17,943 nt of DNA. Origin: CAIZQW01 sp964459675 (GTDB taxonomy: Bacteria > Verrucomicrobiota > Kiritimatiellia > RFP12 > UBA1067). Every line of letters begins with the position of its first letter. Position 1 is the first letter of the stretch. Where the stretch lies: positions 1-17,943 of the forward strand of contig CAYWNP010000047.1 of the NCBI GenBank assembly GCA_964459675.1, written 5' to 3'. A model generated the notes under the pieces. It worked only from the letters and a program-made list of their open reading frames with translations. It searched no databases and was not told where the DNA came from. The translations under genes were made by a program, and so were the position numbers. Shown piece by piece: positions 14,801 through 17,943 of this stretch.

Positions 14801-16512
14801 TCGGAGCAGGTGGCGCGGCGGCAGGGGGTGGGGCTGTGCAAGCCGCTGCGAGTTACACGCATGTACGTATCAGGCGTTCAACAATCCAGGGCAGTGGGTT
14901 CGGTGAACGTACCATCTTTGACAAGATCATCTATGGGCGTGACTATATCCATGAGGGTGACGTGATGACCCTGCCGACCTATGGCGGGTATGGATTTGAC
15001 TGGAGCTTTATTGGCACCTTTACACCCACACTTGTTGGGGCGATCACCTATCAGGTCTATGTGGGAGATAAGGAGCCCTTGACAAACAACACGCTGCTTG
15101 CCACGTTTACAAACAAGTTTGATAGCGTCCGTGCTGTTCCAGCCCTTGTTTCACCTGCAAATGGTGCGTATGTCTATACAGCGCGTCCCACCTTCTCGTG
15201 GTCACTCCCCGCGACAAACAATGCATATAGTGCCTTTGCCTTTGAGATGCGTCGGGGTGGCTCCTCAAGTGGTTCGCCACTGGTCTACCCAATCACCATC
15301 CGACAAATGCCAATCAAGAACGTGAAGACAGGCAACTACGTCTGGGAGGCACCCTTCTATATGGGAGATAAGAATACCGTGAATAACGGTGTCTACTATT
15401 GGCGTGTGCAGATGTTGAATCCGCGGTTCAGCGTGAATAACGCTGTTGATGCCGATTGGTCGGCATGGCGGCCTTTCCGTTGGGATGTCAACACGCCACT
15501 TGCTCCTGCGGGTGTCGTCGCGACGAATCTCAATGGTTCATCTTCTGGGTATGGCCAGTTGCGCGCTGTCGTGAAGTACTTTGGAGCCGTGACGAATACG
15601 GTTTCAGATCGCGTCATCCTCCAAGCCTTTAAGAACAGGGGCTTTACAGGCCATCCTGCTGCGCAGTATACCTTCTCGACGACCCAAAATACGATGCTGA
15701 CAAACCAGAGTCTCTCGGTGACCAATGCTATTTCACTGCGTGGTCTGACTCCGGGCGTCTATTATGTGCGTGCCTTCTTAGATTCCAATACCAATAGCGT
15801 ACAGGACAGTTGGGAGTCTTGGGGCTATGCAAACTACTATGGCGAGACCAAGTCGATGCATGATGTACGTCCAATCGAGGTTTCCTACACGGCGGTGACG
15901 AAGCCAGTGACGGTCTATATCGAAGACAGTGATACAGATCAAGACTGGTTCCCGGATGCTTACGAGTATGAGCTCAACAGATCGGCGTCGAACTTCCTGG
16001 AGCTCACGGGGCCAAATGATGCGTGGTCCTATCGGGGTGATGGCGAGTACAATCCAACGCTTGATGCATCTGGCTTCATTAATATGGTCTTTGCAATGGC
16101 TTCAGGCTCGCCCGCGCAACAAGCTGAGATTATTAATCTGCTTTCGACGGACGGACAAGCGTCGCCAGCAGATGCTAATCCAGATGTCGCCATTGAAAAC
16201 CTTAGCTTTGGCGTGGAAGGTCCGGCGTTGGACTTCATTGTGATACCTGCGCCGCCAGCGCAGTTACCCCTGTTTAGCGGGCTCACGGGTGCGCTGAGCG
16301 CCCCTGCCCCCGAAGCCAAGGTCTACCCGTATCATGTCAAGTTCTCCAGTTCGCTCGCGACGCCGAAAGCGGATTGGCAGATCGTGGAATCTGGTACCGT
16401 ATCTGTTGATGCGAACGGAGTGACAGTCAAGACGCCGGATCCAGCCTCCAAGGTTACAGTAACAGGAGTCAGCGGATTCTTCACTGTCACTGTCGAGATT
16501 CCCTTAAACTAA
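5815..16512 (+). CDS. Giant secreted multidomain surface protein (Calx-beta/PKD, calcium-loop, LamG and FN3-like regions)
   Basis: This is an uninterrupted 3565-residue protein. Residues 1-31 form a signal peptide with likely cleavage after Ala-Leu-Ala (ALA|QASAG). After an N-terminal domain come three alternating pairs of Calx-beta-like and PKD-like modules: Calx about 312-430, 533-652, 757-877; PKD about 433-530, 653-752, 877-968, with RWNFGDS at 469 and VWDWGDGT at 916. The pairs are joined by similar linkers (RNVNP, ENVAP, QNVAP). From about 1123 onward, roughly 17 acidic calcium-type loops (DxDxDGxxD, often followed by W-E) occur, for example at 1234, 1298, 1321, 1680, 1714, 1870, 1943, 2027, 2594, 2624 and 3371. 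A LamG-like lectin fold spans about 2075-2300 (FTVELWARP, WMHVAIRMDG, WIDEVRIWDG). An FN3-like region lies at about 3107-3225. No LPXTG, PEP-CTERM or other sorting signal is apparent at the C-terminus. Its likely role is an extracellular, calcium-stabilised adhesin, matrix or carbohydrate-binding protein; the ligand is unknown. Confidence 0.93.
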   Translation: MNTRTRFGNLVQKMVLTLAVSGMMCATGALAQASAGDIIGFYSDFRNSTFTAPGTTVDFTIRVEGTVVVSNLFNTAFVQPQVRMEVGSDGSSSTAYATLKSTSWTVAPFDPLNRTDLIFSYTIRPGDMADPLRIFGTSLGGYTIVPNQCWIYLAFPGNITSNVVWKINTSKWNTGLDDGYGMGYGDWNMSYQNIVLRTLSYDPANSPNTLVARAPARSWRIQSGGTNAVPVKVWVWTPDTNLLQIGTSPNLPLEVTIPAGADYVDFPIKGLATNAIPTVATVYAQRPSDYAKNATSITNFITRAVTITAPGAPTISLEFSNGMESQTLSETNDVDTGSFQIVLSESSTNRVYVDFAIVHQPNTLTNIIITPQPGGYYVEAGQERSDPYYFSVVNGTRESARAPFVRITPTATNTATYTIARPGILTVRNVNPSVLWYPPATGDENNPVTFDWSDLVDVNEDISRGVAFRWNFGDSAPITQTNFTTFGQITHTYAGIGAAARNYTVTLTITDPDGGSYTLPSHTITISPAPKPANISIAVNRDDLIYQEGDTTARYRVILSAPALQNTMVSLVAQYVVDSTSADACLGLSVTNNIIIPTGLTSSVPFTMSIKDGTIKTTSGILIIPTITNAAALVQYPGAYSGIVIIENVAPGIDTVPTCTPTTSAVAPYNAIELGKPFTFRYSATDITADVSGVPAITVEFQFQDGVSFTNTGVNGTVTHTFSALGGQSVTMIATDKDGGQRTVTFPITIVPPLPPPSITVFDYPVFIAENDSTSAKQLTIQLSQTPISTGLTNPVVVFLDVTPVNSVANGTITIPASVTFYSSQTTKTVNFTVQDGTVASSTSGFLVTPRIAVGAPGDSIYVQREPGNILLQNVAPQIIQPIDGSTNVVATVGQSRTFTWSVRDVAADLVGMTLVWDWGDGTTSTTIGGSGSIAHTYMTPAAQLSVSVTATDKDGDYSIITFYVSVKDSKKIIALPIGPNTAGFNGLTRLGIGSIVATNASPSVWDPVDLFYTFYFSADAMSAQLLAIPSPIPLATTNAMPEDVGKQSYFFAWDGPLAAFQNTAHVTKPLAPRSTIVNLPSGTIGTGGAAGTTLNGNIVQVSAIFTIEYNVNDVENPAGVNNGDLNQDGVPDRLVQRYFVNTTNATSGATVSDASLSGIWFTPLGGYNEDLDYLPVYPTGDRNGVLSFAPVANPDTAAGDVAVNAFTAFMEIRGWDGWLGTPDDPRTDPTMRDTDQDGYPDGWEYWFWYESNMNGRLGSRYNPLNVAQGDLIDDTEIVTAFNPMSPRSAYSDVLWRDDFDNDGLLDIEELVLGTDPTNWDTDGDLMADGWEILRGFQPCDGRDGKLPMTPGAQYDNNPDGDFFAISTSPRRHIQVVTTNGGFDVFGDPTVTIATNHYFAVVDTNSPTLDIISSSVTTGYRYGDDRTGPWAVGRPVPVTALTNANVIAGPADYEDNPLIMHFQVRDEYVFDPRTAWSGGISGGGARAGWPYDATDRFGPSGPDTCPFTAVDEYLLLKFMYELRLNGMVSTNNSGWIARYDQAVNLYASNNNAIVFNNTRRILIQESWSRFTTHPRTPDTDATPGNIDGIADGWELYIAVPPGAAANINEFTHSPWVAQAGVSWEFWGTQSLAQYANTNQYYFGMTNNNPMIGVVTIIRPVDDPDNYWSNKLWPTDPWNADTDGDGVGDGAERAFIYGFAVAPGAGGGLNPCSVDTDRDALPDPWEVAFAGTAVAADGSTNTPPIVPGQIRLPIPMTISNGQDGSVADSNKDSDLDGLVSYQEYLTQALRCYRYDIPLGAVVNDTNAAVVAGFTQKNGQPMDITFEASVFFEEVTNLWDQARVGWPGPLTLWWMRPAGPNGYCSTSPNNPDSDRDGMDDYYEMFHGLNPLLGYGIRDDYSDDLVAKSWIINGEPAVVYRWNAFFPTGSLNFDFVKYPWLNGMPDADPDADGLLNREEALAANMPLPEPSNTDPSPLWMTDPSNTNSLTARFYVTWNGRNFNRPMFFWPKENFDMPTFNYPFEMNEGYDTDNDGVSDKDELVTNRGSGSDPRDSEDPIRRQALWCSGANSAAVTPYIYADANDTVVGQIYANIGEAYRSFTVELWARPEWDTSANDQILIERTFNYGQSDASQPQWSRLRRNFQIGITPDGRIFGGFDNAGGHDEHTDSVRLIGEKVISNKWMHVAIRMDGRGQSFSLLINGVSQGQVSTALIPATGVDPALDNPDTEYENEFRNGALVLGAGATRLTFFDIGLYASHPLPMAWYSTWADYNKFYRGWIDEVRIWDGARSNQEINDSLSKEFTRLEILENRTEILNELNAGAGRTALSTNNFLSPILMNLYTFNNLFSANTEQYVAQVPRGFNSAGVAANRPLGTPAGAAVEWWNASSVKSTVYTNWHYLPWIENVAAHMPPMTSIVDTNSGGTTFVYDNVVLDSVYWTRRAAGDVEQQNSFANNNNPYGFYYFLTDTYRLLPPPLGVPWAIAELYSELKERNRGIDLLPIGDAWAKQCTDFWDDKGASGSWLENYDTLPDGLPVWWVTLHATTAGWTDTYSGSSGYYTTNRMTNGDVYQRDLAMGMLPSATTTTDYTAAYQQTADSNGDGMPDWWKRMYGLNVMDTKGDHGPLGDVDNDGLSNYAEYLITEVYKFRYSSPVKFKTHPDQPISDYFMKSSGAKLNFGAMFSDHDFIEDLWEERYSPGYANPYIFDSKTDYDDDGWSNWAEARYSQAVATARPDLRELVMVNGITTFEYPIPVVDTYISYKGVQTGGNLVLEAFSSSEMLGTPDAKWTISFGLAGSQQNSIPLGFYADKTIRTRLSPGSVVPGTIAVQLTDTWTGETTGTGFDMNGVIYSMTIDGVWDPIGTVNYITGEMVLEMGAFNGVDIILDAAAYPADRNSYIEAAVSYFEMTYETQLPTGWPQHIYLGRAAEGALKEGKNYFFVFLDANANSTWDAGEPAGIPTPFETDIGWDENRLDVQLTDYTPYNLRLSLSSGLTSEDVIFGAGGAAAGGGAVQAAASYTHVRIRRSTIQGSGFGERTIFDKIIYGRDYIHEGDVMTLPTYGGYGFDWSFIGTFTPTLVGAITYQVYVGDKEPLTNNTLLATFTNKFDSVRAVPALVSPANGAYVYTARPTFSWSLPATNNAYSAFAFEMRRGGSSSGSPLVYPITIRQMPIKNVKTGNYVWEAPFYMGDKNTVNNGVYYWRVQMLNPRFSVNNAVDADWSAWRPFRWDVNTPLAPAGVVATNLNGSSSGYGQLRAVVKYFGAVTNTVSDRVILQAFKNRGFTGHPAAQYTFSTTQNTMLTNQSLSVTNAISLRGLTPGVYYVRAFLDSNTNSVQDSWESWGYANYYGETKSMHDVRPIEVSYTAVTKPVTVYIEDSDTDQDWFPDAYEYELNRSASNFLELTGPNDAWSYRGDGEYNPTLDASGFINMVFAMASGSPAQQAEIINLLSTDGQASPADANPDVAIENLSFGVEGPALDFIVIPAPPAQLPLFSGLTGALSAPAPEAKVYPYHVKFSSSLATPKADWQIVESGTVSVDANGVTVKTPDPASKVTVTGVSGFFTVTVEIPLN
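14784..14806. repeat. 23-bp inverted repeat inside the giant gene
   Basis: CTCCGAAGATG and CATCTTCGGAG are perfect reverse complements around a single T. It encodes SEDVIFG, directly before a Gly/Ala-rich linker (AGGAAAGGGAVQAAAS). The mRNA could form a strong hairpin here. It may be a coding coincidence, a pausing element or a protein-binding site. Confidence 0.55.
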
Positions 16513-16518
16513 CGAAAA

Positions 16519-16552
16519 GCGGGTCTAGGGGGATACGTCCCCATAGACCCGC
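16519..16552. terminator. Strong hairpin between the giant gene and the metalloprotease gene
   Basis: A 9-bp stem (16519-16527 with 16544-16552), a G/A mismatch and a 5-bp inner stem (16529-16533 with 16538-16542) enclose a TACG loop, a UNCG-type stable tetraloop in RNA. It begins 6 nt after the giant gene's stop. On the plus-strand transcript the stem is followed by AGAUGUUU, a poor U-run. On the minus-strand transcript it is followed by UUUUCGUU. It may partly end or process the giant-gene mRNA, or block antisense transcription entering from the right. Confidence 0.6.
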
Positions 16553-16584
16553 AGATGTTTCCGTGTGGGCAGGTTTGATCCGCC

Positions 16585-17943
16585 ATGAAGTTCATAACGA
16601 ATAAAAGTCGGGTTTGGTTAATGCTCGCCCTGTCAATCGTGACGGGTGTTAGGCTTTTAGCTGCCCCTTTTGATCGCACGTGGGACGTCAAACAACCTGA
16701 TGGACGCGTGGTTCAGATTCATGGCTGGGGTGATGAGTTCTCGGCGGATATGGAGGTTGGCGGATATACCATCCTTTTTGATTCCTCCACGAAGTCTTAT
16801 GTCTATGCAACGCGCACGGTGGACGGAAAGTTGCAGTCGTCAGGACTGGTTGCGGGTCGTGATAATCCAGCCTTATTGAGTTTGTCGCAGCATCTGCGTC
16901 CCGATGCGGCTGTCCGTAAGGCCGAACGCGCTGAACGTTACACGCGCTGGGATGAGGCGGTCAATATCAGCAGTCGTTGGGAGGCTACTAAAGCGATCAC
17001 CACTATACGCCTTGCCCCGCCTCCCCCGACAGGTACTGGCCCTTCCTATGCACCTCCAAGCTTCAAAACGCTTGGAACTAAGGTCGGACTCACCTTGCTG
17101 GTTGATTTTTCAGATGATGGGGCGACAATTCCACAGACTGAAATTGAAGCATTTTGTAATGGGGATAGTTATATAGGGAATGGTAATAACGGTTCGGTCA
17201 AACAATATTTCAAGGATGTTTCAAATCAACGGCTGACGTATAGTAACATTGTGACAGTCTATATCAGGGTTCCCCATCCTAAAACCTATTACAATAATCC
17301 AGCCAATACGGACGCCGCTAACGAATTGGTCAAAGATGCGCTTGATGAGTTAAAGGCTCGGTCTGACTATTGGACCGTAATTTGGCCGCAGTTGCAAACG
17401 TTGACGGTGGATGGGGCTGACAGAGTCGTGGCGTGTAATGTGTATTATGCAGGCCACCCAGATATTGGATGGGCGCAAGGTCTCTGGCCGCATTCCTGGT
17501 CATTGGTCCAGGTAGGCCCCCAAAGTCTCGGTCCCAACGTCATTGTCTATAATTATCAGATGACGGATATTGGCGATGAACTGACATTGGGGACCTTCTG
17601 CCATGAAAACGGACACATGTTGTGTGATTTTCCAGATATTTACGACTATAATTATGATTCGGTCGGCGGTGCGGGTGGGTTTTGCTTGATGAATTCCGGC
17701 GGACACGGAACCAATCCTGTCAAGCCGTGCGGTTATCTGCGGATGCACGCGGGTTGGCTCGATGCGGTTGATTTGGAAACAGTGACCGATTATCAATTGA
17801 CGTTGAGTATAACTGACACAACAATCTATAAATATACAAAGCCTTTGGTGCCGAAAGAGTATTTTCTCTTTGAGAATCGCCAGCAAAGCGGGCGTGACGC
17901 CAAAATACCCGGAAGAGGTATTGAAATTTGGCATTGTGACGAG
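16585..17943 (+). CDS. Secreted M6-family metalloprotease, N-terminal part (cut by window edge)
   Basis: The first 453 codons are visible and the frame is open to the window end. Residues 1-27 form a signal peptide (hydrophobic WLMLALSIVTGVRLLA, then AAPFD). The N-terminal region (DVKQPDGRVVQIHGWGDEF, then GGYTILFD and YVYA) is the usual prodomain start of M6 (immune inhibitor A-like) proteases. The catalytic part includes GLTLLVDFSDD near 167, zinc-binding HENGH with His340, Glu341 and His344, then PDIYD, a probable Met-turn GFCLMNSGG with Met369, and EYFLFENRQQSGRD from 425 followed by GRGIEIWHCDE, as in family members. The family usually has Gly seven residues after the first His and Asp at +10; here Cys347 replaces the Gly and the Asp is at +11. 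The role is probably extracellular protein degradation or processing. The gene is 72 nt downstream of the giant gene beyond a hairpin; its Shine-Dalgarno is weak. Processing of the giant protein by this protease is only a possibility. Confidence 0.9.
   Translation, partial: MKFITNKSRVWLMLALSIVTGVRLLAAPFDRTWDVKQPDGRVVQIHGWGDEFSADMEVGGYTILFDSSTKSYVYATRTVDGKLQSSGLVAGRDNPALLSLSQHLRPDAAVRKAERAERYTRWDEAVNISSRWEATKAITTIRLAPPPPTGTGPSYAPPSFKTLGTKVGLTLLVDFSDDGATIPQTEIEAFCNGDSYIGNGNNGSVKQYFKDVSNQRLTYSNIVTVYIRVPHPKTYYNNPANTDAANELVKDALDELKARSDYWTVIWPQLQTLTVDGADRVVACNVYYAGHPDIGWAQGLWPHSWSLVQVGPQSLGPNVIVYNYQMTDIGDELTLGTFCHENGHMLCDFPDIYDYNYDSVGGAGGFCLMNSGGHGTNPVKPCGYLRMHAGWLDAVDLETVTDYQLTLSITDTTIYKYTKPLVPKEYFLFENRQQSGRDAKIPGRGIEIWHCDE

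Noticed and set aside
9181..15960. Dockerin/cellulosome interpretation of the acidic calcium loops
   Set aside because: The loops do not occur as paired 22-residue dockerin repeats and no cohesin-like domain is recognised; they resemble thrombospondin type-3-like loops instead.

Overview
The window looks like chromosomal DNA from a bacterium of moderate GC content. It probably belongs to the PVC superphylum (Kiritimatiellota, Lentisphaerota or Verrucomicrobiota). This placement is inference: it rests on a very large secreted protein mixing Calx-beta-like, PKD-like, calcium-loop (DxDxDG...WE) and LamG-like domains, an M6-type metalloprotease next to it, and a four-helix-bundle (S23/IVP family) gene. 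No rRNA or other phylogenetic marker is present to prove it. I recognise no tRNA, rRNA, CRISPR array or conventional insertion sequence.

Layout. The window is split by a divergent promoter region at about 5063-5237. To its left, all genes run on the minus strand in one tight series: mutS (mismatch recognition), a small four-helix-bundle gene, folD (one-carbon folate metabolism), ridA (imine deaminase), a PglC-like phosphoglycosyl transferase that starts lipid-linked sugar assembly, and the first 57 codons of a PglD/NeuD-type sugar acyltransferase that runs off the left edge. Three of the junctions are extremely tight: folD/ridA and transferase/acyltransferase share ATGA overlaps, and ridA/transferase are 3 nt apart. 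The exception is mutS-folD, where the four-helix-bundle gene sits between imperfect inverted repeats. These repeats run from the last base of the mutS stop codon to 4 bases before the folD start, so the unit looks like an inserted cassette.

To the right, three plus-strand genes encode exported proteins: a small helical lipoprotein, a 3565-residue secreted multidomain protein filling about 10.7 kb, and the first 453 codons of an M6-family zinc metalloprotease that is cut by the right edge. The lipoprotein and giant genes are only 46 nt apart and are probably co-transcribed. A strong hairpin with a UACG tetraloop separates the giant gene from the protease. A plausible but unproven reading is a cell-surface module: a giant calcium-stabilised exoprotein, a lipoprotein partner and a secreted protease.

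The points most worth a second look are the inverted-repeat cassette around the four-helix-bundle gene; the unusual mutS leader (short upstream reading frame, ideal Shine-Dalgarno, in-frame start-stop); the perfect 20-bp palindrome just before ridA; the giant protein's three-fold Calx/PKD repeat architecture; and the altered spacing of the zinc motif in the metalloprotease.
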